Below, one piece after another: positions 7,872 to 15,908 of a stretch of 64,000 bases of DNA. Location: assembly GCF_030285625.1 (NCBI RefSeq), contig NZ_CP127294.1, positions 1,932,001 through 1,996,000 on the forward strand, written 5' to 3'. Within the stretch, counting starts at the first letter, position 1; the number at the start of each line of letters is the position of its first letter. This DNA is from Amycolatopsis sp. 2-15 (GTDB lineage: Bacteria; Actinomycetota; Actinomycetes; Mycobacteriales; Pseudonocardiaceae). The notes beneath the pieces were generated by a model that worked only from the letters and a program-made list of their open reading frames with translations, was not told the DNA's origin and did no database searches. A program made the translations under genes and the position numbers.

Positions 7872-10097
7872 GTGGCTTTGGATGGGGTCGGCGCCGGGAC
7901 TCCGGACAACTGGAAAGCGTTCACGGACAAGGTCGACCAGGTCGCCAAGCTCAACGTGGACGCCATCAACAAGGCGGCCGACCAGTTCCGCGGCGCGGCC
8001 ACCGACGCGGCCGACCACTCGCAGGCGCTGGACAACACCACGAAGGCGCTCGACAGCAGCGTCTGGTCCGGCGACGCGGCTGACAAATTCTTCGACTACG
8101 TCCGCACGGTCCGCAGCGCGGGCGCCAAGGTCGAGGCGCACCTCGGCGACGTGGCGAACGACCTGACGACGCTGGCGAAGAACCTTGCCGACATCAAGTC
8201 CAAGGTCACCAACGGCGCACTCAGCGACGCGGAAAAGGCGGTCAACGCCCGCAACCACAGGGCGCAGACGGACATGAACGCGGCGGCCGCCGCGGCCAAG
8301 ACCGCCGCCGACGAGAAGAAGCCTGCGCCGGGCCCCACCGTCGAGCAGATCAAAGCCACGGCGAAGGCCGACATCAACAAACTCACGGCGCAGTTCGACG
8401 GCGACGTGCAGGGTCTGCTCAACCAGGCCAACACCATGATCGGCCAGTCGCAGTCCCTGATGAAAACCCAGATCGACGGCGGCTACGACAAGGTTCCCCT
8501 CCCCGGCAAGGACGGCACCGTCCCGCAGAGCACCGGCGGCCTCCACACCAGTTCCCACCACGGCGGTGGCGGCGGAGGAGGCGGCGGTGGCGGTGGGGGC
8601 GGCGGCCTCGGCCCCAGCGGCGGCCCGCCCGGGTCCCCGCCGCCGGGCAACGTGCAGGAGTGGATCGACGAGGCCATCAAGATCCTGCAGGCCAACGGCG
8701 TCAACGTCACGGAAGCCGACGTCAAGAACATCTGGGCGATCATCCAGCACGAATCGGGTGGTAATCCCAACGCGATCAACAACTGGGATTGCGTGCCGCT
8801 GGACACGGCCATCCTGACGCGGCGTGGGCTGCTGAAGCACCACGACGTCGAGGTCGGCGACGAGACCATCGGCTACAACCCGCGGACCCGGCGCAGTGAG
8901 TGGACCCGCGTCACGCGCGTCGTCCACCACGAGAACGCGCCGCTGGTCACCCTGGCCAACTCGCGCTGGGCGGCGACCACCACGCCGAACCACCGCTGGC
9001 TGAACCTGCCGCGGGTCGCGGTCGCCAAGGACGGTCCGGTTGTCTGCCCGGAATGCGGGTGGGAACCGCGCACGAGCACCGCTCCCGCCAACGGGGTGTC
9101 TGTGCACCGAAGCAAGATCCATGGCATGGTCCCGGAAGCGCAACGCAACGTCCACGCCGACGAAGCTCGCTTCGTGACCACCGACGAGGTCGGCAGCCGT
9201 GACCGGATCCTGCTCGCGGCGCCCGCCGACACGGGCTCGGCGCTCGATGTGACGGTGCGCGAGGCGGCGATCCTCGGCTGGATCGCGGGCGACGGCCACG
9301 TCGAGACCCGCCGCGACCGGCCGACTGTCTCCATCGCACAGTCCAAACCGGACATGATCGGGAAGCTGCGCGAGCTGCTCGACGGTGTGCCGCACGGGGT
9401 CTACGTCGACGACCGCGTTGGCTGCGGGCCCCGGCACCAGTTCCGGATCGACTACGACTACGCGCAGGACCTGTTGCGCCGCGCGGGAAACCCGAAGTCC
9501 GAGGCCGTGCGCCAGGTCCTGGCGATGTCGACCGCGCAGCGCGAAGCGTGGCTAGAAGCCGTGACCGACGCGGAGGGCACGCGACACCTGCGGCCCGGGT
9601 ACACCAAGCCGAAGGTCACGATCTACCAGGCACCGGGCGAGGTGCTCGAGGCGATCACGATGGCCCTCTACCTCTCCGGCGCTCGGCCGCGCGTGTCGGT
9701 CACCGATCGCACGGGTTCGCACGAGACGTGGCGCCGCGAGGCTGCCGTGCGGGCGAACAACCCGGTGGTCACCGGGGCGTTCCTGCACCGTGAGCCGGCC
9801 GGGCGCGCCGACGTCTGGTGCGTGACGACGGAGCTCGGCACCTGGACGGCGCGCGAGGGCGACCACGTCTTCCTCACCGGCAACTCCAATGCGGCCGCCG
9901 GGCACCCGTCCAAGGGCCTGATGCAGTGCATCGACTCGACGTTCCAGGCGCACAAGCTCCCGGGACACGACAACATCTACAACCCGGTCGACAACATCAT
10001 CGCGGGCGTGCGGTACTCGCTCGACCGGTACGGCTCGATGGGCAACGTGCCGGGCATCGCGGCGATGGCCCACGGCGGCGCGTACCGCGGCTACTGA
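7872..10097 (+). CDS. WXG100-lytic transglycosylase with inserted intein
   Basis: A 741-residue precursor. Residues 1-200 form a helical WXG100-like domain with W65-S66-G67. A run of Gly (around 230-250) follows. From about 270 there is a soluble lytic transglycosylase fold with catalytic E294 in QHESGGNPNAINNWD. At D306 it is interrupted by a 365-residue intein (307-671), after which the fold resumes with SNAAAGHPSKGLMQ and ends GGAYRGY. Removing the intein restores a continuous transglycosylase of 376 residues in total. The mature enzyme should cleave peptidoglycan, probably exported through ESX rather than Sec as no signal peptide is seen. The start is GTG after GGGGACGACAA. A strong hairpin at 10163-10200 ends the unit. 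Confidence 0.9.
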   Translation: MALDGVGAGTPDNWKAFTDKVDQVAKLNVDAINKAADQFRGAATDAADHSQALDNTTKALDSSVWSGDAADKFFDYVRTVRSAGAKVEAHLGDVANDLTTLAKNLADIKSKVTNGALSDAEKAVNARNHRAQTDMNAAAAAAKTAADEKKPAPGPTVEQIKATAKADINKLTAQFDGDVQGLLNQANTMIGQSQSLMKTQIDGGYDKVPLPGKDGTVPQSTGGLHTSSHHGGGGGGGGGGGGGGGLGPSGGPPGSPPPGNVQEWIDEAIKILQANGVNVTEADVKNIWAIIQHESGGNPNAINNWDCVPLDTAILTRRGLLKHHDVEVGDETIGYNPRTRRSEWTRVTRVVHHENAPLVTLANSRWAATTTPNHRWLNLPRVAVAKDGPVVCPECGWEPRTSTAPANGVSVHRSKIHGMVPEAQRNVHADEARFVTTDEVGSRDRILLAAPADTGSALDVTVREAAILGWIAGDGHVETRRDRPTVSIAQSKPDMIGKLRELLDGVPHGVYVDDRVGCGPRHQFRIDYDYAQDLLRRAGNPKSEAVRQVLAMSTAQREAWLEAVTDAEGTRHLRPGYTKPKVTIYQAPGEVLEAITMALYLSGARPRVSVTDRTGSHETWRREAAVRANNPVVTGAFLHREPAGRADVWCVTTELGTWTAREGDHVFLTGNSNAAAGHPSKGLMQCIDSTFQAHKLPGHDNIYNPVDNIIAGVRYSLDRYGSMGNVPGIAAMAHGGAYRGY
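8790..9884 (+). mobile_element. intein with homing-endonuclease domain
   Basis: In-frame insertion of 365 codons. It begins with Cys (C307, CVPLDTAILTRRG, block A) and ends with Asn (N671, HVFLTGN, block G); the next extein residue is Ser, the required +1 nucleophile. Block B is TTTPNHRW. The central part carries two LAGLIDADG-type helices, LGWIAGDGH (468-476) and WLEAVTDAEG (560-569), so it is a full-length intein with an endonuclease domain. Block F is DVWCVTTELGTW. The penultimate block G residue is Gly instead of the usual His. A Cys2-His2 motif (C392, C395, H412, H417) lies between block B and the endonuclease. The host domain reads continuously when the intein is removed, which is direct evidence for it. 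Confidence 0.92.
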
Positions 10098-10162
10098 GCG
10101 GGGCCCTGGAAGCAGGGCTCGACAGCAGGGCCCAGAAACAGGGTCGAAAGCAGCCCGAGAAA

Positions 10163-10200
10163 CACGGCTCGTGAGCGGCGACCGTTGCTCACGAGCCGTG
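10163..10200 (+). terminator. stable hairpin terminator
   Basis: Perfect 14-base arms (CACGGCTCGTGAGC at 10163-10176 and its complement at 10187-10200) with a 10-base loop follow the transglycosylase gene. There is no T-tract, which is common for actinobacterial hairpin terminators. Confidence 0.65.
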
Positions 10201-10206
10201 CCCGGT

Positions 10207-10212
10207 TAGCCT
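10207..10212 (+). promoter_or_regulatory. leaderless -10 element of the aminotransferase gene
   Basis: TAGCCT fits TANNNT and lies 6 bases before the ATG at 10219, with no ribosome site between. Confidence 0.5.
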
Positions 10213-10218
10213 GGCCGC

Positions 10219-11385
10219 ATGGTCGACATCGGTGCTTTCGGTGGGCCCGCGTTGCGGGCCGGCGTTCCCCCCTTCCACGTGATGGACGTGCTGTCCGCGG
10301 CGCAGGCGAGGCAGCGCAGTCACGGGGACCTGGTTTCGCTGGCGGCGGGGCAGCCGTCGGCGCCCGCGCCGGAAGCGGTGCGGCGGGCGGCGAAAGAGGC
10401 GCTGGACAAGTACACGCTGGGTTACACCGAGCAGCTCGGCATCCCGGAGCTGCGCGAGGCGGTCGCGGGGCATTACCGCAAAACGTACGACGTCGATGTC
10501 ACCGCGCAGGACGTCGTTATGACCACCGGGTCCTCAGGGGGTTTCCTGCTGAGCTTCCTCAGCGCGTTCGACCCCGGGGCGCGGGTGGCGATGGCGCGGC
10601 CCGGTTACCCGGCGTACCGGAACCTGCTCAAGGTGCTCGGCTGCGAGGTCGTGGAGTTCGCGACGACCGCGGAGACCAACTTCCAGCCCACCGTCGACCT
10701 CCTCGACGAGCTGGGACCGCTGGACGGCCTGATCGTGGCGAGCCCCAGCAACCCGACGGGCACGGTGCTGCCGCCGGGGGAGCTGGCGGCCATCTCCGGC
10801 TGGTGCGCGTCCCACGGGGTGCAGCTGATCAGTGACGAGATCTACCACGGCATCTCCTACGAGAAGCAGCTTGACTGCGCGTGGCAGTACGGCCGCGAAG
10901 CGCTCGTGCTGGGCTCGTTCTCGAAGTACTTCGCCATGACGGGCTGGCGGCTGGGCTGGATGCTCGTGCCGCAGCAGTTGCACCGGGCGGTGGACGTGCT
11001 CACGGGCAACTTCACGATCTGCCCGCCCGCGATCGCGCAGCACGCGGCCGTCGCGGCCTTCACGCCGGAGTCGTACGCGGAGGCCGACGCGCACGTGGAC
11101 CACTACCGCCGCAACCGCGATCGACTGTTCGCCGGGCTCAAGAAAATCGGTCTCGACAAGCTCGCCCCCGCCGAAGGGGCCTTCTACGCGTACGCCGACG
11201 TCTCCGCGTACACCACCGACAGCCTCAGCTGGTGCCAGCGCCTGCTCGCGGACACGGGTGTCGCCATCGCGCCGGGGGTGGATTTCGACCCGGTGGACGG
11301 CGGGAAGTTCGTCCGGTTCTCGTTCGCGGGGGCCACCGAGGACGTCGACGAAGGGGTCCGCCGCCTGGGGGAATGGCTCAGGTGA
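10219..11385 (+). CDS. PLP-dependent class I/II aminotransferase
   Basis: Fold-type I aminotransferase of 388 residues, usual family length. Motifs in order: FDPGARVAMARPGYPAYRN, the Asn motif in SPSNPTGTVLP, SDEIYHGISYE with the PLP-pyridine Asp and Tyr, and the Schiff-base lysine in SFSKYFAMTGWRLGW, followed by the carboxylate-binding Arg region near the C-terminus (FVRFSFAG). It transfers an amino group between an amino acid and a 2-oxo acid; the sequence is of the aspartate/aromatic aminotransferase type but the substrate cannot be read from it. ATG 10219 lies 6 bases behind a -10 box, so a leaderless mRNA is likely. It stands alone. Confidence 0.93.
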   Translation: MVDIGAFGGPALRAGVPPFHVMDVLSAAQARQRSHGDLVSLAAGQPSAPAPEAVRRAAKEALDKYTLGYTEQLGIPELREAVAGHYRKTYDVDVTAQDVVMTTGSSGGFLLSFLSAFDPGARVAMARPGYPAYRNLLKVLGCEVVEFATTAETNFQPTVDLLDELGPLDGLIVASPSNPTGTVLPPGELAAISGWCASHGVQLISDEIYHGISYEKQLDCAWQYGREALVLGSFSKYFAMTGWRLGWMLVPQQLHRAVDVLTGNFTICPPAIAQHAAVAAFTPESYAEADAHVDHYRRNRDRLFAGLKKIGLDKLAPAEGAFYAYADVSAYTTDSLSWCQRLLADTGVAIAPGVDFDPVDGGKFVRFSFAGATEDVDEGVRRLGEWLR

Positions 11386-11507
11386 ACCGGTCAGGGGGAA
11401 CCCGGATATCCCCCTGATCGTTGGCCTGGGGAAGAGAGTTTTCGCGCCGCGGGTGGCACGCTGGACAGCACCGGGCCGGCGTGGCGCGGAAACGTCATGG
11501 AGGAGCC

Positions 11508-11693
11508 ATGTTCTGGAAGATCGTCGGAGGGCTCATTGTCGCCTGGATCGCCTTCATGGTCCTCGGCGCGGTAATCGGCTTCGTCTTCAAGGCCGTGCTG
11601 TGGATCGCGATCATCGGCGGCGTGGTGTTCCTGGGCACCGCGGCCTACGGCGCGATCAGCGGCAAGAAGGACGCGAAGCGCATCGGACGCTGA
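11508..11693 (+). CDS. small membrane protein
   Basis: A 61-residue protein starting at ATG 11508 behind GGAGGAG. Nearly the whole length is hydrophobic: two adjoining membrane segments (about 4-27 and 28-50) followed by a positively charged tail GKKDAKRIGR, so the C-terminus probably faces the cytoplasm. The family is not recognised. It is monocistronic between an aminotransferase and a lipoprotein gene, and neither neighbour suggests a role. Confidence 0.75.
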   Translation: MFWKIVGGLIVAWIAFMVLGAVIGFVFKAVLWIAIIGGVVFLGTAAYGAISGKKDAKRIGR

Positions 11694-11846
11694 CAGCTCG
11701 GACTTCAGGGGGACGCGACCAATGCGGCGACCGGCCACGACGGCTGGGCGCCGCATCGGCGTTTTCGCACCCTGATCTGATCCTCATCGCTTCCTCACAT
11801 CGGTCCGCCACCGTGGAGCGGGTACCGATCCACCGAGGAAGGACCG

Positions 11847-12722
11847 ATGACCACCACTCGAACCGCCGGGTCGCTGCTGGCTCTGCTGTGTGCGTTCGCC
11901 GTCACGGCCTGCTCGGCCAACGCCACCGCCCCTGACCAACCGGCCCAGGCGACCTCGGCGCAGCAGACCTCGACCCAGCAGACCTCAACGACAGCGCCGG
12001 CAACCTCCGCGAAACGGTCGCCCGCCACCCCGCCGCCGCCGTACGAGGTCACCGTGCCGGAGCGTACGCGCAAGACCGCGCAGGGTTTCCCCGTCAACGT
12101 CTGCGTGCCCGACCGGCTCGACCCGCAGGTGCTCAGCCTGACCACGTCGGACGGCTTCCATCTGCCGGCGATCGAGCTCGGGTCCGGTGACCGCGTGATC
12201 CTCCTCGACCACGAGTCCGGCTACTACATCTGTTCGTGGCTGGACACCGCCGAGAAGCTCGCGGCCAAGGGTTACCACGTGCTGGTGTTCGAGTACCGCG
12301 GCCACGGTGCGGCGCAGAAAAGCTCGGTAGACCTCGACAAGTTCGACACCGACACCAGCGCTGCGCTCGCCGAATTGCACCGCCGCGGCGCGAAGTCGAT
12401 GCTGCTGGGCGGCGCTTCCTGCGGCGGCAGCTCGGCCGCGCGGCTCGCGGCCAAGGAGCCGCAGCTCGTGGGCCTGCTGATCCTGTCCTCGCCCAGCAAA
12501 TGCGGTGGTGACTCGGTGGCGGCCATCCGCAAGGTCACCGAACCGGCGTTCTTCGCCGTCGAGCCGGACGACTACAGCGGCAACGTGATCGGCGAGGTGC
12601 AGAAGCTGTACGAGGCGCCGGGGCGCCCCCGGCCGACAAGCACCTGGAGATCCTGCCCGGCGGGACGCACGGCACCGACATGTTGCGCGACCCCAAAACC
12701 CAGGACCGGCTGGAAAAGCTGA
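11847..12722 (+). CDS. alpha/beta hydrolase lipoprotein, 3' end frameshifted
   Basis: Lipoprotein with a signal peptide and lipobox (FAVTAC), a Thr/Ser/Gln-rich linker, then an alpha/beta hydrolase domain: the GYHVLVFEYRGHG strand and a nucleophile elbow region GGASCGGSSAARL in which GxSxG appears as GASCG. After about residue 258 the frame turns into Arg/Pro/Thr-rich sequence. From 12632 in the +2 frame the proper C-terminus reads ADKHLEILPGGTHGTDM with the expected catalytic His, and runs to TGA 12758-12760. One base appears missing from the G/C run at 12618-12630. It is therefore either a recent inactivating mutation or a sequence error. The intact gene would be 11847-12760. Confidence 0.82.
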   Translation: MTTTRTAGSLLALLCAFAVTACSANATAPDQPAQATSAQQTSTQQTSTTAPATSAKRSPATPPPPYEVTVPERTRKTAQGFPVNVCVPDRLDPQVLSLTTSDGFHLPAIELGSGDRVILLDHESGYYICSWLDTAEKLAAKGYHVLVFEYRGHGAAQKSSVDLDKFDTDTSAALAELHRRGAKSMLLGGASCGGSSAARLAAKEPQLVGLLILSSPSKCGGDSVAAIRKVTEPAFFAVEPDDYSGNVIGEVQKLYEAPGRPRPTSTWRSCPAGRTAPTCCATPKPRTGWKS

Positions 12723-12772
12723 TCTTCGACTTCGTCGACTCGTGTTTCCACCGCAACTGACCACAGTGGACG

Positions 12773-13585
12773 CTACGGAACCCGCGCCACCCCGGCCAGC
12801 GTCGTGAAGTTCGTCGGCGTGAGCGGGGCCAGGCGCGGGCCGACCGGCCACCACAGGTGCGGGTGGGTCAGGCCGGGGGCCACGAGCTCGAGCCCGGTGA
12901 ACAGCGACGCGATCTCCTCGCGCGTGCGGTAGACCGTGTCGAGGCCGGTGGCGGCTAAGCGGGATTCCAGTGCGGTCGCCAGCTCGGCGGCCGCACTGCC
13001 GTCCGCGGGGTTGTGCTGGTGCAGCAGCACGAGGTACGAGCCGGGCGCGAGCGCGTCGACGTAGGCCTTCACCGCTGCCTGCGCCACGGCGTAGTCGGCG
13101 ATGTGGTGCACCACCGCGCACAGGATGAGGCCCAGCGGACGCTCGAAGTCCAGGTGGGCCGTCACGTCCGGGTGCGCCAGCGTGCGCTCGGGTTCGAGCA
13201 GGTCGGCGCCGACCATGTGCGTGTAGTCGTTCTCCGCCAGCAGCGCGCGGCCGTGGGCCTGCACCACCGGGTCGTGGTCGACGTACACCACGTGGGCCTC
13301 GGGGTTGGCACGCTGCGCGACCTCGTGTGTGTTCTCCACCGTCGGGAAGCCTGAGCCGAGGTCGAGGAACTGGTCGACGCCCAGCCGGTCGGTGAGCATT
13401 CGCACCGCGCGCACCAGCCACTGCCGCACTTCCTGCGCCATCGTCTGCGCGGCCGGCGCGAGCTCCAGGATCTGGCGCAGCACGGCGCGGTCGGCGGCGT
13501 AGTGGTCCCGGCCGCCCATCAGGGCGTCGTACACCCGCGCGTTGCTCGGCCGGTCGAAGTCGACCGGCGCGCGGTGGTCGGCCAC
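12773..13585 (-). CDS. DUF574-family SAM-dependent methyltransferase
   Basis: A 270-residue protein with the hallmark N-terminus of the actinobacterial DUF574 group (PSNARVYDALMGGRDHYAAD). The SAM-binding part follows: QFLDLGSGFPT as motif I, then HVVYVDHDPVV as the ribose-binding acidic strand, and LILCAVVHHIAD as motif IV. Members are assumed to be methyltransferases from fold alone; substrates are not established. It is present in many copies in actinomycete genomes. Convergent with the preceding lipoprotein gene, with 12 bases between its stop and the restored lipoprotein frame. No operon partner is seen. Confidence 0.9.
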   Translation of the reverse strand: MADHRAPVDFDRPSNARVYDALMGGRDHYAADRAVLRQILELAPAAQTMAQEVRQWLVRAVRMLTDRLGVDQFLDLGSGFPTVENTHEVAQRANPEAHVVYVDHDPVVQAHGRALLAENDYTHMVGADLLEPERTLAHPDVTAHLDFERPLGLILCAVVHHIADYAVAQAAVKAYVDALAPGSYLVLLHQHNPADGSAAAELATALESRLAATGLDTVYRTREEIASLFTGLELVAPGLTHPHLWWPVGPRLAPLTPTNFTTLAGVARVP

Positions 13586-13666
13586 AGTGCACCTACCGGG
13601 GAAGTTCGGTCAGGACGCGCACAGCCTAGGTGATCGAGTTCACGCCGGGTGGGCGGCCGTGAGCTT

Positions 13667-14245
13667 TCAGCCGAGCGCGGCGCGGGCGGCTTCGGCGCCG
13701 TCCCACAGCTGCGCCTGGATGCCGACGGCGCGCGCTCCCTCCACATTGGACTCACGGTCGTCGAAGAACAGGCACTCCTCCGGCTTCGCGCCGAGCTTTT
13801 CCAGCAGCAGGCGGAAGATCTCGGCGTCGGGCTTCGCGAGTTTCACGTCACCCGAGAACAGCGTGACGCGGAACAGCTTCGCCCACTCCTGCTCGCGCAC
13901 CCACTTCCCGAACGACGAAGGCGCGTTCGACAGCAGCGCCAGCGCGGCTCCGGCCTCCGACAGCGCTTCGAGCAGCTCCAGCGACGACGGCGCCAGGTTC
14001 GACCAACCCGCGACGTCGATGGCCGTGAGCTCCTCCGACATCGCGTCGTCGACCCGTGCGCCCAGGCGGTCGCCGATCGACGTCCAGTACTCGAGGTCGC
14101 TCGACCCGCGGTCGTAGGGCTCGCGCACCGCCCAGTACGCGGGCTCGAACTCCACGGCGGGCACGCCCATCGTGGCCGCGAGCTTCGGCAGGGCGGTGGT
14201 GCGCGTGCAGAGGACCTCGCCGTAGTCGAAGACGATCCAGTTCAT
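13667..14245 (-). CDS. HAD-superfamily phosphatase
   Basis: Haloacid dehalogenase-type hydrolase of 192 residues. Motif I is present as FDYGEVLCT, where the first Asp (position 7) is the nucleophile, but the usual second acid DxD is replaced (D-Y-G). Motif II is LALLSNAP, motif III K in KLAKPDAEIF, and motif IV is FFDDRESNVEGA, all in order. The replaced second acid occurs in some HAD subgroups and suggests altered acid/base chemistry. The ATG at 14245 overlaps the stop of the threonine aldolase gene by 4 bases, so the pair is co-translated. A longer upstream frame exists but lies inside the aldolase gene. Substrate unknown. Confidence 0.88.
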   Translation of the reverse strand: MNWIVFDYGEVLCTRTTALPKLAATMGVPAVEFEPAYWAVREPYDRGSSDLEYWTSIGDRLGARVDDAMSEELTAIDVAGWSNLAPSSLELLEALSEAGAALALLSNAPSSFGKWVREQEWAKLFRVTLFSGDVKLAKPDAEIFRLLLEKLGAKPEECLFFDDRESNVEGARAVGIQAQLWDGAEAARAALG

Positions 14246-15261
14246 CGCGCGCCCGCCTTGATGCGCTGCAGCGCATCTTCGACGGCGGTGGGTTCGAGGT
14301 CGCGGTGCAGCACGAAGCGCACCTTGCCGGCCATCGGCAGCGCCTGGATGCCGAGCGAACCGAGCCACTCCAGCGCCGCGCCCAGGTCGGGGACCTCGGC
14401 GAGCACGATGTTGGTGTCCGGCGTGGCGACGCCCCAGCCGTGCTCGGCCAGGCCCGCGGCCAGGCGCCGGGCGTGCTCGTGGGTCCCGGCCAGCTCACCG
14501 ACGTTCTCCAGCGCGACCAGGCAGGCCGCCGCGAGGATGCCGCCCTGGCGCACGCCGCCGCCGAGCATCTGGCGCATCCGGCGCGCCTGCTCCACGAACT
14601 CGACGCTGCCCGCGACGACCGAGCCGACCGGAGCGCCGAGGCCCTTGCTGAAACACGCGCTGACGCTGTCGACGCCGACGGTCAGCGCGGCGGGCGGCAC
14701 CCCCAGCGCGACGGACGCGTGCCAGATGCGCGCGCCGTCGAGGTGGACGTTGAGCCCGGCCTCCTTCGCGACGGCCACCAGCTGCGCGTGTTCCTCGGGC
14801 GGGGTGACGGCGCCGCCGGCCGCGTTGTGCGTGTTCTCCAGGCACAGCAGCGTGGTGCGCAGGGTGAAGTACGGGCCGGGGTTGCCGATGGAGGCGCGCA
14901 AGAGGTCGGGCGTGGGGCGGCCGGGGCCGGCGTCGTGCTCCAGGATGTCGGGCATGCCGCCGGCGAGCCACGCGGCGGAGCCGAGCTCGTTGGTGAGCAC
15001 GTGGGCGCCGCGTGTCGCGAGGAAGCGGTCGCCGCGCTGGAGGTGCACCGACAGGGCGATGAGGTTCGCCATGGTCCCGCTCGGCGTCCACAGCGCGGCG
15101 GGCATGCCGAGCGTCGCGGCGGCGCGCTCTTCGAGCTGGGCGATGGTCGGGTCGGTGCCGATTACGTTGTCGTCGACCTCGGCCTCGGCCATGGCGGCCC
15201 GCATGCGCCGATCCGGGCGGGTGACGGTGTCGGAGCGGAAATCGAGCGGAGTCGAGGTCAC
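14242..15261 (-). CDS. low-specificity threonine aldolase
   Basis: PLP enzyme of fold-type I, 339 residues, cleaving L-threonine or L-allo-threonine to glycine and acetaldehyde. The N-terminus DFRSDTVTRPDRRM is the clear signature of the threonine aldolase/beta-eliminating lyase family. The PLP lysine is in ACFSKGLGAPVGS; HLDGARIWHASVA contains the PLP Asp and Arg. It is first in a two-gene leftward unit with the HAD phosphatase. Stereospecificity cannot be determined from the sequence. Confidence 0.94.
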   Translation of the reverse strand: MTSTPLDFRSDTVTRPDRRMRAAMAEAEVDDNVIGTDPTIAQLEERAAATLGMPAALWTPSGTMANLIALSVHLQRGDRFLATRGAHVLTNELGSAAWLAGGMPDILEHDAGPGRPTPDLLRASIGNPGPYFTLRTTLLCLENTHNAAGGAVTPPEEHAQLVAVAKEAGLNVHLDGARIWHASVALGVPPAALTVGVDSVSACFSKGLGAPVGSVVAGSVEFVEQARRMRQMLGGGVRQGGILAAACLVALENVGELAGTHEHARRLAAGLAEHGWGVATPDTNIVLAEVPDLGAALEWLGSLGIQALPMAGKVRFVLHRDLEPTAVEDALQRIKAGAR

Positions 15262-15330
15262 GCCGCGATCACATCACACCGCCACCCGCGCGATCAATGC
15301 GGCGGGGGGTGGAGGGAATCGGCGGTCTCG

Positions 15331-15358
15331 TGCAACCGTGGACGCCCCCGGTTCCGTC
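15331..15358 (+). promoter_or_regulatory. ECF-type promoter, probable sigma autoregulation
   Basis: GCAACC at 15331-15336 and CGTCC at 15354-15358 are separated by 17 bases, resembling the AAC / CGTC layout used by extracytoplasmic-function sigma factors. It lies 40 bases before the start of a SigE-family sigma gene, so autoregulation is likely. The -10 part also forms a CCGTCC-TTTGA-GGACGG inverted repeat. Confidence 0.5.
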
Positions 15359-15398
15359 CTTGAGGACGGATGAGCAGAAGAGCGGAGCAGCAGACCGC

Positions 15399-15908
15399 GT
15401 GGACCAGCGCGACGAAGACGAGTTCGCGGAGTACTTCTCCGCGAGGCGGGACGCCGTGCGCCGGACCGCGTACTTGCTCTGTGGCGATTGGCACAAGGCC
15501 GACGACCTCGCCCAGACGGCGTTCGTCGCGCTGCACCGGAGGTGGAAGAAGATCAGGGACCGCGCCGCGACCGACGCGTACGTGCGCAAGACGCTCGTGC
15601 GCGCCGTCATCGACGAGTCGCGCCGGCCATGGCGCCGGGAGCGGCAGACCGAGGTCATGCCGGAACCGATGTCGGACGCGCCCGGCCTGGCCGAGCGCGT
15701 CGCGACCAGGGAAGACCTGCTGGCGGCGCTGAAGGAAGTGCCGCCGAAGCAACGCGCGGTGCTCGTGCTGCGGTTCTTCGAGGGCCAGGACGTGACGGCC
15801 GCGGCGAAGGCGCTGGGCTGCAGCGAGGGCAACGTGAAGAGCCAGACCGCACGGGGGCTGGCGAACCTGCGAGAGGTGCTGGAACGGGAGGTGGAGGCCA
15901 ATGGATGA
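15399..15908 (+). CDS. SigE-family RNA polymerase sigma factor
   Basis: ECF-class (group 4) sigma factor of 169 residues, the usual length for the SigE-family subgroup. Region 2 includes RRTAYLLCGDWHKADDLAQTAFVALHRRW, typical of this subgroup; region 4 includes LPPKQ-type VPPKQRAVLVLRFFEGQDV and the helix-turn-helix GCSEGNVKSQTARGL. GTG 15399 lies behind GGAG; upstream in-frame sequence includes the promoter and is not coding. The stop overlaps the following membrane protein gene by 8 bases, the usual layout for sigma factor and its anti-sigma partner. Confidence 0.92.
   Translation: MDQRDEDEFAEYFSARRDAVRRTAYLLCGDWHKADDLAQTAFVALHRRWKKIRDRAATDAYVRKTLVRAVIDESRRPWRRERQTEVMPEPMSDAPGLAERVATREDLLAALKEVPPKQRAVLVLRFFEGQDVTAAAKALGCSEGNVKSQTARGLANLREVLEREVEANG

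Noticed and set aside
8560..8612. GGC-rich simple repeat as a regulatory repeat
   Set aside because: It simply encodes the Gly linker of the transglycosylase.
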